Of a stretch of DNA of 64,000 bases, positions 39,468-51,950 are shown in pieces (the first letter of the stretch is position 1; each line of letters opens with the position of its first letter). The stretch is from positions 10,476,370 through 10,540,369 of the forward strand of contig OW028579.1 in NCBI GenBank assembly GCA_932294295.1, read 5' to 3'. The notes beneath the pieces are model-generated. The model saw only the letters and a list, made by a program, of their open reading frames with translations. It was not told the DNA's origin and made no database searches. Origin of the DNA: Alitta virens (taxonomy: Eukaryota; Annelida; Polychaeta; Phyllodocida; Nereididae). Both the position numbers and the translations under genes were made by a program.

Positions 39468-41399
39468 TACCAAAACAAAGTAGCTATCACAACACTGCCC
39501 TGATTTTAGAATTTATGTCTTGATTGAAAGCAAAAAAAGTGTATCATTGTTCCCCACTCTCCTCTACATGAAGCTAATTTATTGCTCAAGAGAAAGCAAA
39601 ATGTGAAAGTAACATAAATATGGATTCCAATTTTTTTTTTTTCAGATTTAAACAATGTTTTCTGCATGCAGCAGTCATACACATGCAGTCATGAGTGGAA
39701 ATCAGGGTTGAACACTTGCCCAAGAGTGAAAAGGTTGGTGGTAATTCAATGTTAAATTTGAGTTTTGTTGTAATGCTTGACTGAACATTCTTAAACAAAA
39801 AATTAATAATTAGGTCCTTCGTTACATAAGAACTTGGACATTCTATGTAATTATTGTCATAATCCACATTGATTTGTCATTCAGCACAGAATGAAGTGCT
39901 GATTAGAATATGAACTTAATTAATGACCTTTGCTTTGCTGGTCTTGGCATAAGTAAAGATCCATGGTAAAGACCAAGCTGATCTCATTGGTGATTAAAAC
40001 CTTGTTCGCTCAGTTTCCAGATGAGCATGTTATTTACTGTACAAAAAAAAAATACAAAGATCAAGTAACTGGATCAACACAAACTTTAATTATTTCACCA
40101 TTCTGGTAATAAAGCTATTTATATTGAATATCATTGTTAAAATCAGTAACATATTATTACAGAATGTATTATCACAGTAATTTAAAGTTATATATGCTGT
40201 GTCAAATTATCACAGAATTCCTGTATCGCAGTGTAGTTTGCACAAAAATACAATTGAAATACTAAGGCTGAATTTATGCATTGCAATGCTCCTTATAAAA
40301 ATTACAAAATTACGAGGTGTATATATTTAATGCCAAAAATTACAACATGCACATTAATGCCCAGGAATTTTCAGGATTCATTTGCACCAATATATATATA
40401 CAATATCACAATAAGCAATGCTTTACAACCAATCAATTACCACATGACAATGTTCCAACTATTAGTCCAAAAAAAAATTTCTTTTCAGATCTCATGCTGA
40501 TAAAACAAAAAAAATGGTGAAAAGGAAAATTTCCTTCAGTTTTTGGGGATGTAAAGTCTATGTAAGTATTTAAGAACCACATTTCTTTAAAAACTACATT
40601 AGCAGAATTATAGATACTGTAACTATCTTCAAAAAGTAGCTCACCCTGACTGTCACTAGGCCTGAATGCCATCTTGAAATTGTATAACATAAAAACAATA
40701 AAAAATAAAATTATAAACTGCAAATTTGCAATAAGAAGTTTTTTTCTTTCTTGAATCTGTCTTTCATTTCACAGGATTACATGCAGTGGAGCTTCATTGA
40801 AGAAGTTACTGGTGCCTTGACCAATCCTTCCCAGGTTATCACGCAAAACAAAAAATTTATATGGACCATTTGAGCTGCATTTACAGTCATATATATATGC
40901 AAGAAAAAGGTGACTGTCATCATGTTCAATGCCTAGTGCAACAATATTTGTCATTTGCAGGTTGTGAGGCACAATTCTATAAACAGTATCAGTATGTATG
41001 CCATAATATGAGTGAGACATTACTAAACAAAGAATGTTGTACATGTCATAACTTAATTATAGATCTATATTGGTTACTAAATGTGACACGTACAATTAGC
41101 TCTCATTTTGTTGGCTGCATTCCATTTCATACTGCCACAATAAGAAACATATACTTTTTATTTTAATATCATACCCCATAATATTACTTGTTAATTTTGA
41201 AGCTGAATCAAATCATTCAGTGGACTTTGTTGTGCAATCTGAACCTCAGGTGTGTTTACATTGTATGTAAAGTTAATGCTTAATTGGTTTGGGTTTAGGC
41301 AAAGTACTAATTAACCCGCATGAACCAAATACTTGAAAAGTGTGTGACTCTACATGTATTTTTTGTTATTGTTTCATATGACATATTTGTTTTTTTGCA
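39468..41399. other. Right host flank, no supported gene
   Basis: AT-rich. Two short minus-strand open stretches (around 40530-40680 and 40790-40960) have exon-like composition, but the splice sites are weak and I could not assign a family, so no gene is called. Confidence 0.5.
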
Positions 41400-42381
41400 G
41401 GAAAGTCAGTTACGCGTCAACCCCGATTTATTGGGAAGAGTGGTATCAGAGATGTTTCAGAATCCTCTTGTTGAAGTTACAACACTGAAGGATGCTTTGA
41501 AGACTGTTTCCAGTAAGTAAATTATGTTGCTAAAGTCATAATTTTTAAATTTCATTATTGAACGATGTTTATTGAGATAGGCACTCAATAATTATACAAT
41601 ATGTAAAAGTGCAAAATAGGTAGTAAGAATAAAATGTATAAAGATGGATAACTATACTCTTGGATAAACTGATTTATCCAAGCTATACTGTATAATTTTA
41701 CAGTCGAAGACCTCACAAGGGAACTTTCATGGATCAGTGATTGCTGCAAAACAACGAACAGAGAAACTTTGATGTGGACAAGTTTTCACAAATATTTAAC
41801 AGCTTGGTGCAGTTCATCTCAGCTATTTGACAGCCGCCAACTTCGATCATTTGTAGCATTGCAGACGATGACTGCACTTAAGACGGGCTAAAAAAAGGGG
41901 ACTATCCATTGACACTCCAGCAGGTCTCACAGGAGATGAACATGCAGTTGTGACCTATATTGCTGGGTACTTGCTTTTTAAATCAAGGAAGTCCTATCCT
42001 AACATTGTTAGTCAGTTGTCTTGTGAGAGTGAGTTGGTTGGAGGATCTGCTGACTATAGTTGGATCTCTGTTATTAATTGTGGTGGTCTCACTTTGCCCC
42101 ACGAGAAATTTGTGCAGCATGTCACTGTAATGGAGCAAATCTTCCGCTCAAAACCTGTTCTTGATATTACAAGATGTAATTTTATTTCTGAAGTTTCAAA
42201 TGTTGACAGTGACATTTTTTTGTATCTGCCAAATGATGAATCCTCCAGAAAATTTTTAGTTGCTTGTGCTTACCTTTTTTACACCATCAGAATGCACCAA
42301 AAGTGCAGGTGCATTCTTGACCAACAAGTAAGGCATGTGAAAATTGTCAACAAAAACAAGGCTTTGCGTGATTCATTGTAA
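41400..42381 (+). pseudogene. P-element/THAP9-like transposase, C-terminal fragment
   Basis: Exon-like blocks: 41400-41513 (acceptor TTTTGCAG, donor GTAAGT), then from 41703 (after TTTTACAG) to about 41890, then 41893-42381. The frame is broken at the A-run near 41891, where the upstream frame ends in TAA and the downstream frame resumes with GLSIDTPAGL. The last block has VVTYIAGYLLFKSRK and INCGGLTLPHEKF, patterns seen near the C-terminus of P-like transposases. No catalytic domain is attached. Opposite in strand to the larger remnant beyond 43.5 kb. Confidence 0.6.
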
Positions 42382-42435
42382 TACAGCTTTGCGTGATTCA
42401 TTGTAATACAGCTTTGCGTGATTCATTGTAATACA
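42361..42435. repeat. 25-bp tandem repeat x3 over the stop codon
   Basis: Three perfect 25-bp units (starting gctttgcgtgattcattgt) begin inside the end of the transposase fragment, so the stop codon is repeated three times. Confidence 0.95.
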
Positions 42436-43508
42436 GTTAGTTCTATAAGATATGGTTGACACTAGACAGCTGTATCAACCTATTACTGACTGTATATATA
42501 TACTTTCACATTTGTCAGCTTTTGCCTTCCCAATACTATGTAATGCAAATAGTTTGCTGCTTTTTTACTCTAACAGTTTATAATGTATTGTGTTATAACT
42601 GGCTAAAGCTGCTTCTGTCTACTCCTAGCTTATAGTCAGCTTACACCTACCACCACTGAAAAATATTAACCTTGGTAAATGTAAGAAATTTATGTAAGAT
42701 ATCAAAAATATGTATTTGCGATAGACATGATAGACATACAGTCATACATCTGTTCAACAAGAAACGGCAAATATGCGCAACTCGCGACTTATGTAACAGC
42801 TGGATGCTGTGTGTACTTTTGGGTCCGTTCAGTGGCAGGTTGCATCATATAGCAGAAGTTAGCTTTTCCAGGTTAAATTTGACAGGCCATTTTTAATGAA
42901 ACTAACTGTATTATTCAGCCAACTATAGTCAGCCGATCCTCCCACTGCCATGGTCAGAATAATAGCAATTGAAAAAGTCTTCCTTTTTTATTTTGTAAAA
43001 AAAAAAGGTAATTTTGTAAAGTCATCATCAGCTAATTTTTTATCTTCGAATATTTTTTATTTCACTTACACACATTGTAGCAAATGTCAAGTTATCAGTG
43101 AATGAACATTTTTTACTTTTCAAGGTAACCACATGTATTAGTAACATATATACATATATTCTGAAGTAATGAATCTTAATTAGTTGCTATAGAAAACAGT
43201 TATCATTTGCACTAGTTACTTTATGTCTAAATGGTTCACATAGAATGTTGCTTGCAGAGTACCTGGTACTACTGGTTAAAGTACCTGTAACAACACTGAT
43301 ATCAGTATTAAACATGAAATGTAAAAAACTATTATTGTTATGTAAATCCAGTAATATGAACTAATGGTGTTGCTAATCCAATAAAACAAGAAAATGAACA
43401 CTGTTGTGTCACTTATGTTCAAGAAGCTAAATAACATAGTAATAAAAATGTCTCCATTTCAGAGCCAGCTTGGTGAAATCAGTCTGAACAGTAGCTGAAA
43501 CCTAGAAG
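42436..43508. other. Intergenic, no gene seen
   Basis: AT-rich spacer between two tail-to-tail transposase remnants. No motif stands out. Confidence 0.5.
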
Positions 43509-44286
43509 TTAGTGCCGTCTGATTTTAGGGAGTGGCTCACTGTCAACTTCAATTGGCAGCTTTGTTTCAGCTGCAACGTTGCCCTTTGCAGAAAATGTAA
43601 ATGCCAGGGATCTCTGCATATGCAGTTTTGTTTCCTGATGCCTGCAAGTAAAATGTAAAGAGTTGACCATCCAATGTGCTCATGAAAAAGACTTATCATG
43701 CTCATAATAGCAAAAAAAAATTAAATTGCAAAATATCTTTATGGTACGTACTAACCCAAACTCCTTCAGGGAGGGATTCCTACTGCGAACCCCAAGACCA
43801 CGATGTCTTCCAAACCTGTTCTCAAGAGGGTCTTGACAGAACACATTGGCATGAATTGGGTGGACACCATGTTCTATTAGGTACTTTACTGCACCTGTGA
43901 AGCCATGCACTGAAAAATTTAAGTTGTGGAGTTGAAACAAAGATCAGCATGTACAATCTTGTTCCTATGATCATGAGTCAAGGTTTACATTTGCTAAGTA
44001 AACTGGTTTGTAAATAATACCAGAATGGAAAATTTATGATACTTATAGTACAAGAATGTTGATAGAGTGTTTAATATCAGATAAAGTATAACTTCAATTT
44101 ATTAAACGGTCATGTAGATTTATATATTAAATAATTAGGTCATATGTAACTTTATTTACTGTTTATATTATTGTTCATATTATATCATATTATTTTTAAA
44201 CTCTATTGTTTCCCTTCTTGACATTGAATATATAAAAATTATTATGTATATGCATAACTGTATTGAATGTATCAGTGTAAAATTGT

Positions 44287-44664
44287 ATGAACCATGTGTC
44301 AAGAAAAAAACTAAAACTTAAACTTAATAAATTATCCAATTGGGAAGAGGAAGTAATTAAGGAATTTACATTATTTTACATGAATATTTGTGCCATCATT
44401 AAGCACAGGAATAAAAATCGTATTGCCTTAACTGCACACAATATTAAAATCTCTAGGAACCTGGTAGCACTTTTAAAGGAATATGTATATTTTGGACTCT
44501 TCTTTTTGTCCTTCTCAGCTTTGGAAAACCCTTCTTTGCTGAACTGTAGTCCTCCACATTTTCAAGTACTGGAGAAAATCTTGCAAGAAATGAAAATGAA
44601 CAATTGCATTATGTATATCAAGATAAATATTCAAGCATTTGCAAAATTACTGTATTTTCAGTAA
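44287..44664 (+). other. Unassigned open stretch, doubtful
   Basis: A 125-codon frame inside an intron-sized gap of the minus-strand transposase. It is Lys/Asn/Leu-rich without motif or splice context. Probably chance in AT-rich DNA. Confidence 0.15.
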
Positions 44665-44667
44665 ACA

Positions 44668-44718
44668 ATGTAGATTTGATTCTGACTCTGGGTAATTCAT
44701 AGTGTACAGTATATTTTT
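44668..44718 (+). repeat. SINE-like 3' fragment
   Basis: The stretch from GATTTGATTCTGACTCTGGG to the following AT-rich tail matches the reverse strand of about 55570-55614, which belongs to a longer tRNA-like repeat there. Confidence 0.5.
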
Positions 44719-47700
44719 CTCAAGAGCTTTTATAATAGAATAATTATTACATTGAATCTTTCATCATCCACTGCTGTGTAAGCTGTCCTGCTTCTTGGTT
44801 GCCAAGTCCTCATTGTCATACTTGCCATTGAGGCAATCGAAAAATCTGTCGCACATCAGTACAAACTTGGCAGTCTCTGACATCTCTGGGCCGAAGCGCT
44901 GCAGGGCACGACCAACTTTGGTACTGAGAACCTGGGCGTATAAGTGAAGGTAATATCTTGATTGTCAAAATGATACTGATTAAATGGCAAAAGAGCATTA
45001 AGTTTCACATTTGGCAATTCTAAGTTCATGCATATTTCTTTCATAGTTTACCTGAGCTGCTAGTCGGACACTCGTTCGAGCCGGTGGAGTAAGTCGCACA
45101 TGTGCAGTGCGAAGTTTCGTTAACCTCAGCTCTGCGTTTGCATCCTGTTGGTACACTTTCCATATGTAGCTCCACAGAAGGTCTTGTTTGTTCTGTGAAT
45201 TAAAGTAGTTTCTGTTTAGGCCCAAATGACAAGAAATTAACTAGAGTCATATGTATATAGTATCATTCCTTTTCAAGTTTCACCATTATAAAGTGACCTT
45301 ACCCAAAGGCATCCGCTGCCCCCTGACTTTGAACTTTCCAAATTGTTCCGTAAGGTATTAATCAGATGGGGTGGGTCCGAAATGAAAACGGGCCTGACTT
45401 CATCACAATAGGGATGTCGCGTATACGGCATCACTTGATTGCGAGTGCATTCGGTACAGGACCTGATTAGTCTATGCCTTGTCACTCGCGCAGGCAATCA
45501 CCTGAATAATTAGGTTTATTTATTTTAATGAATATGCAAAGTACTAGAAGTATAGAAGATCTGACTAGCTGATATTAAAGTGTGTCACTCAGGTTAACAT
45601 ACAACTTTGCACATGGCTTTCAGATTGGTAATACCCACAAAAACTAGTTTACGAAATAGTATTGCAAATATTTTACAATATAACAGAGTAATTAGTAATT
45701 TTGGTATGCAAGGTCATATTTGCTTGAATTTTTTCATTTTGGGACGAAAGAAGTCAATAGAAAGGAACAGCTCAACCAGGTCAGTTCACCAACGCAAACG
45801 TCTCAATAAACATTCGGTGGGAATCGAACCCACAACCAACCTAAGTTTAAAGCAGTTCCAGAAGAAAATGAAAGATAAGAAAACTCATAAGGAAGAAAAT
45901 TGAGGAATGAAAGAGAAAAGCTGATTCACAAGTAAACATACTTTAAGGTGGCATTATTATGTGAATGAAGAACATACTTCCCTTGTACTTACTTTCATGC
46001 CATGTATTTCTAAATATGCAATGGCTTGCCACATACATTCAAACAAAAAGTCACTTTTGGCAGTTGTTGTAGCGAAGAAGCCAACACACTCCTTGATCGT
46101 GCTGTTTATGCCAACGACCATGAAGGCTAGCACCTGGTTAGCCAGGATCTTTGCCGTAGGATTCTGGTAATGCATGTGATGAAATGCCCAATATTACACA
46201 AATTCACTGGTAAAATATTTTTGACCATTTCATTAACTGTTTACCTTTTCACAGAATTTCCACGAAGACGGGTTAACAAAACCAATCATATTGTCAGTTC
46301 TTTTATCATAGACGAGGTCACTACGAATCGACATCTCATCGTGCATGAGGACTCCATAGTGACTGTTTTCTGGCTGTTGCTTGAGTCTCTCATGTATGGA
46401 CTAAAAATATAGGAACAAGTGAATAATCTTGTAACATTCTGAACTTAATCAATTTAAACATGCAGTGTAAGGTTTTTAGAATTAATTGCCACAGTAGATA
46501 TATCAAAGCAATGTTGGCTTTAACCTTCAGAACATGGGCCTGAAACCCCTCGCCTGGTTGGAAGAAGCCCGTGTAATCTTGCAATGTCGATTTGTCGGGC
46601 AGGTGCAGCACACCAGTCCGCTTTAAAGCTTCGTATGCTGTAGGGCTTTGGTACTGGAGATATATGGCAAATCTATTAAAATATAAAGGATAATACTAAG
46701 CAAATAGTAGGTAATAAATCCTACATGCAGAAAGTAAAAAATAGAGATTGTAAAAGTAAGCTTTCCTTATCATCATGGGATGCCACCGCATTCCACGCGG
46801 ATCCCGATTCCATGCTTTTAGTTGCTCTTCCCAGAAGAGTTGCAAGAAAAGATCGTTCATTTTGCTGGCTTCCACTACAGCTTCAAGACCGTCCTTTCAA
46901 ACCATTATTACATTTAATATCTCAGACACAAGGCATGGACTGTCACCAAAATATGTCACGTTCTAAAAAACCAACCTGCACTGATGATTCCAAAATCAAA
47001 CTCTCCTGATCAATCTGTTATTGAAGCAAGAGTTGCCTCTTGATCCTTCATAACCTGCTGGTTGTTCCTCACTTCTTGAATTAATGCGGCCTTGCTAGCA
47101 GAAGCAAGTGGCGTCTTGGTCTTGATTGACTTGTTAATAATTGACTCTGTTGTGGCACAAAACTTACAAACTTCTGGAAAGACATTCATTTTACAGCCAA
47201 TTTCACAGACTTGAAAAAAATCTCATAGACTTGGAAACTAAATGTCAGAGGAACGCCGTACTTAACCGCTAGGTTGTGGCATTAATGGTACATACATAGG
47301 GGAATTTATTGATTAATATTTTGTACAGGTGCTTTCACTTAGTTTGGTACACATACACTTTTTTTTTTTCTCAAAGTCAAGATAGGTAAATATATAAACA
47401 GTTTACTAATTCTAATTAAGTGATGTTCAAGCTATGAATGGAGGCTTCCAAGCCTTCTCTAAAAAGATTCTGCTGAGTGCAGTGACAATAGTAATAGAAC
47501 ATGATGCAAACTGCATGTAGTGTTACCCCTCTCCTCCACAGCAACTGTACAATCCTTGGACTTTGGATTCGCAGCACACCATTCCACTACATCCAACCGC
47601 TTCACTAGAGAAGTCAAACCTGTCTCCTCCACATCAAAGTCCTTTTTCAAAGTTAGGTCTAAAATAAATGCATACATCTTACATCACTTGAACTGATACA

Positions 47701-48896
47701 CACAGACAACACTACAAAACAAATCAGTCAATATAAATATATATATATATACTGTATCTTTTGATGACAGGCTTGAAAGTGTTTGAAAATATAATTTTTG
47801 TGGAAACATCCAAATTGTCATCTATCTTGCCAATGGCCAAGAATGTTTTGCTCCTCCGCAAACACACCCAAGGTTCTTGGACCTTTCCACCATCTCGGCA
47901 GAGCTCCTCAAATTGATAGTAAGATACCATCAGGGGCAAGGGTGGAGGTGGTCGAGGTATCTGGAGAAAAACAAATGTAATTAATTATACTTGTATTCTT
48001 GTGTTGTCATGACATTATAATTTTAGGTGCAAAGCTCTTATAACTTATATAACGGGTTAAAAAATATGAGAATATTCACAACTTGGAAATGTTTATAAGT
48101 ATTCATGATATCATAAATGTCAAGTCAGAGGCAGCAATTCAACAAATACAAAGGCCAGCAATTGGCAACATTCAATGTTGTTGGGTCAATTAGCAAAGCT
48201 CACGGGTCTTTTCTTGGGACAGGCAGAGTGGCAGGGACAGACTTCTGTGGCATATATGCAGTGTTGGCGAATTGCCAGGTACCAGCTTCTGTGTCTTGCC
48301 TAGTTTGTAAATAATGCTCCCATAGTATTGCATACAGCATACAACAGATAATGTAATTAACTATACAATGTACTTCATGATACATCATTATCAAATCTCA
48401 TTTCACACAAAAATGTGATGACCAATTATATGATCAATTATTTTAAATAAAGTTACATTTATTTATTTTGTATAGTACTTACCATGAGGCAGAAGGCATT
48501 TCTGCTCAAAATGTACTGAGCATATTTTATGCTTATCAGGGTCAAAGACTTTGTCCCCCCTACTGATCCATGACAACATTTGCCTTCTCCACTCATCCTG
48601 AGATCGGCTGGGCAAAGAAAAATATGACACACTACTGCCTCCAATAATTGAGGCAGCCAGGCACGCAACAATTTCTGCCTCCTCCTCCACTTTTAGCCAT
48701 CAGAACTGCAAAAACAACTGAGAACCACATACAGTCTGACCACCAGTCTGACCAGCACGAGTACGTAATTCTGGGCTTTATCTATGCAGGAACTGAAAAG
48801 GAAAGACAAGAAATAATAAAGAGATGCTTCACATAAAATTCATCTTAAGACTTTCACACCATTAACATCATCCAACATGTTAAATATACCTTTAGT

Positions 48897-51800
48897 CTGG
48901 GATCTTCCATATCTGTATATGGCAGCCGGTCTGGTTTCCTTGTTCAGTAGGCCTCATTCTCTGCCCGGACATCGAGGCAATCAAAGAACCGGTCCGTTAA
49001 CAAGATGAACTTAGCAGTTTCTTGCATATCAGGGGTTCCATACACTGACATCACACGACCAACCAAGTCACTCAAAACCTACAGGAGAAGGTTCAACCTC
49101 ACTTTAACCACAACTGGTACATCAATATCAGATGCACTTTGAAAACCAAATATAACAGTGGAATGATAGCAAGCTGTGCAAAATCTGATAGTTTTTATAG
49201 TCATACAGCTACTTAAGCAAATAATTTAGTATTTCTGATCACAATACTTACTTGTGCAGCCAGCTTAACGTTCATAACTGAGTAAGACGTCAGTTCGATG
49301 TGCTCATTTGTGAGGCGAGTCCTTTGCAATTCTCTCCTCTGGTCATCCTGGAATATGGTTTTCACATGACTCCAGAGGATGTGATTTCCGTTGTTCTGAA
49401 AAATATAAAAAAACCTGCTTTATAATAGTTCTACAATTTACAGTAGGGGTAATTTCTCATTTGCCCACACGTACGTGCTGCACACGAGTTGATCTTTCCA
49501 ATTTGCCATGGAATGATATGGACGCAATACATGGAAGATTTGGATTACAAAATTTGCATTTCATTTATAATCTCAACAATACATTTTTCTACACTTGATA
49601 GACACAGACATTTAAAAACCTACCCCAAGAAACTTAGTCCTTCTTCCAGCATCTGATGCCGCCATCTTGTTCCTGACAGTCTTGAGCAGGTGTGGTGGAT
49701 CTGACACAAAGAATATGAACCTTTCCTTGTCCCATTCGCGATTACCTAAAAATGTGAAACAATTTCAGGGACATTACACACCAGTATCACTCTATTATTC
49801 AGCATGTATTTGATATATTTGTATTGTATTCTGTATTGTTACTAGTGTGATTACAAATATGTAACGGGCTAACAAAATTTTGTTATTATATAACTTGTTT
49901 AAACTTCTTGTACATCAAAAAGATAATATTATTGAAAAATACATATACATTATACATACATATACATTAGACATTAAATATTAATGAACTTAAGCTATAG
50001 AATTACCATCCACTCAAGCATACTTATCTCCATGAGACTTCAAATTCCCAACGCAACTATAAATGTCAAAGACAGAAACAACAATAAAAGTTTAACTTTT
50101 GAACAAGTAACGAAAAACTTAACATGTAACAAAATTCAAAATTAAGTAAAGAACAACAAATAACATTCTTATTTCAGTTCCAAAATAATTTTGCGATTAC
50201 CTTGAGCCCAATTTCACATTCCAGATGGAATACAGCTTTCCAAATCATTGGATATAACATATCCGCAGACACACCACTTGTCGCGAAGTGGCCAATGCTG
50301 TATTTATAGCACGATGGGTTACGCCAACAACCATAAGCACTAAAATGTGTGTTGCAACTCTCCACCCATCATGCACAAATCCGCACAAATCCGCACAAAT
50401 CCGCACAAATCCGACCAATTGACCCGTCCTCTCACTGAATACCTGTTAATATACAACATACATGACATTGTACAATTATACAATTACATGTGGAAAACAT
50501 GCTCTCATGAATCAGCCCTCATGAGCAATTGAACCTGTCTTAGAGGGCTGCACTATCCATATCTATCAAGATACACCTGAAAATGTGAATGTGCGCTGAT
50601 AGATCATGCAGCAGGGCTCATATACTACAGATGACATGTCTCACAGAGTACGTAATGATAAGACTCGCAGGTGATAGTACAATTTTTCCTATTTCTATTT
50701 AAATATACTTTAATACTCAAAGTACTTAAATTTGCATATAATAGCAGAAATACTAACCAGATAATTTTGTATCTTCATTTCATCAAACATGAGGATCGCC
50801 CAGCACTCATTATCAGATAGGTTCATTCTTGCCACAGAGTCCTGGATCCATCTCTGCGATCCCCTGTTCAAAGAAATTAGATCAGTCATAAATATTCTTT
50901 AGCACAATAGTGTATGGCAAATATACGGTAACTGATTTCACACACTTATAGCTCTGTTATTTGTTCATACCTCTGGCTGAAAGCCTTGTGAGGGGAAGAA
51001 GCATTAGAATAATCCCTGAGAGTGGTTTCCCCAGGCAACTGAAGCAGACCAGTATTATGAAGCGTCCGGTATGTCTGCGGGCTCTGGGAGTGAAGCATTA
51101 GGGCCATCCTGACAGGAGCACACCACCAGCAAATTTTACAACGGCTGGCTAGCAGGCTGATATTCAGTTTCTCTATGTTTCATAAACAATAGAATTGAAA
51201 AGTTGTCAGTCTAGGAAACATTCATCTGTTATTCATTTTTTCTGACTTACCAGCTACTGCATAAGCACTGGTGCCAGCCAGCCCATTGATGATTATTTTC
51301 TAAGCCAGCCAGCCAATTAAATTCACCCAGCTAGCAACCGTCTTAGCCAGCCAGCCAATTCAATTTACCCAGCTAGCAACTTTCTTAGCCAACTGACATT
51401 TCTTAGCATTTCTTCCCAGCCAGCTGAGTTCCAACTAAGCCTACCACCCAGCTGTAAATATTGCCCTAACTTTTCCAGCTGGTATTGTTATGTTAGGCCA
51501 GAGAGGCCTAACAATGGCAAAAATTGAGGCAGGATGATTCAGGATAATGATTGTCAGTATATTTTGTCCTTATTTCTACTGAAGTCTGTTTATGACTGAA
51601 AGTAAAATAAATAGATCTAGAAATTATTTTGTAAGAAAACAGCATATTTTCCTTATGTATGTCAACTTTTGTATGTCAATAAATGCTAGACAATAAAGCC
51701 AGATGAGAGGGAGTATATAAAAGTACAGCTGTATCACAAGAATTTCCAGTGCAGATTCGACTCAACTTGATGACATGAGACACACAGGCCCTCCTGACTG

Positions 51801-51950
51801 GCTGTTCCTGAGCACATCTTGCAACTCTCTTGATCAGAAATTGTCCAGAAGAAAGTCTCCCCTGTCAAGGCCTGCACAGGGCGATGTTTGACGCCAACAC
51901 ATGAGAGTAGGTAGAGCGCAACCTCTTCCAGTTTGAGTCCTGTGTACACA
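48897..51950 (-). pseudogene. Second P-element/THAP9-like transposase, truncated and broken
   Basis: Blocks in order: 51950-51740 (ESCKMCSG..GLCVSC, a possible zinc-binding exon). About 51115-50975: LMLHSQSPQTYRTLHNTGLLQL and TTLRDYS. About 50875-50760: LMFDEMKI, first catalytic Asp. About 50445-50190: HILVLMVVGV then ATSGVSADMLYPMIW, with a frameshift between. About 49746-49623: VSDPPHLLKTVRN, second Asp. About 49396-49255. 49081-48897: DRFFDCLD, then an in-frame TGA before the expected PY..D-R motif. Paralogous to the remnant starting at 48700, from which only ~200 bp separates it. The terminal QDPLEN exon is missing. Clearly a pseudogene. Confidence 0.7.
50373..50412. repeat. 10-bp tandem repeat x4 in a transposase exon
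   Basis: Units gcacaaatcc lie inside the exon before the HILVLMVV motif. Because 10 is not a multiple of three, each added unit shifts the frame. The frameshift about 80 bp downstream partly offsets or results from this. Confidence 0.85.

Larger units (their letters stand above)
43509..48700 (-). pseudogene. P-element/THAP9-like transposase, nearly full length, decayed
   Basis: Exon blocks in transcription order. THAP zinc finger (48700-48483): NCCVPGC, then SYFSLP..CSVHF, with a one-base frame break near 48640. About 47960-47753 and 47661-47530: linker. About 47170-46970: coiled coil, with a frame break. About 46920-46742: W..RWHPMMIRKA. 46672-46524: PDKSTLQDY. About 46410-46250: MHDEMSI, first catalytic Asp. 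46165-45996. About 45430-45302: ISDPPHLINT, second Asp. About 45190-45050. About 44960-44800: DRFFDCL, followed by a frame break before the DDERF motif. 43940-43741: FCQDPLENRFG, catalytic Glu. Then a final exon to the TAA at 43509. This is the RNase H-like P-element architecture. Three frame breaks make it a probable pseudogene unless they are sequence errors. Confidence 0.7.

Noticed and set aside
40530..41044. Possible laminin G-like exon pair on the minus strand
   Set aside because: Some hydrophobic pattern recalls LamG strands, but the splice sites are weak and no diagnostic residues are seen.
45816..45838. tRNA gene suggested by GGTTCGATTCC on the minus strand
   Set aside because: No box A at the proper distance and no cloverleaf; at most a box B-like relic.
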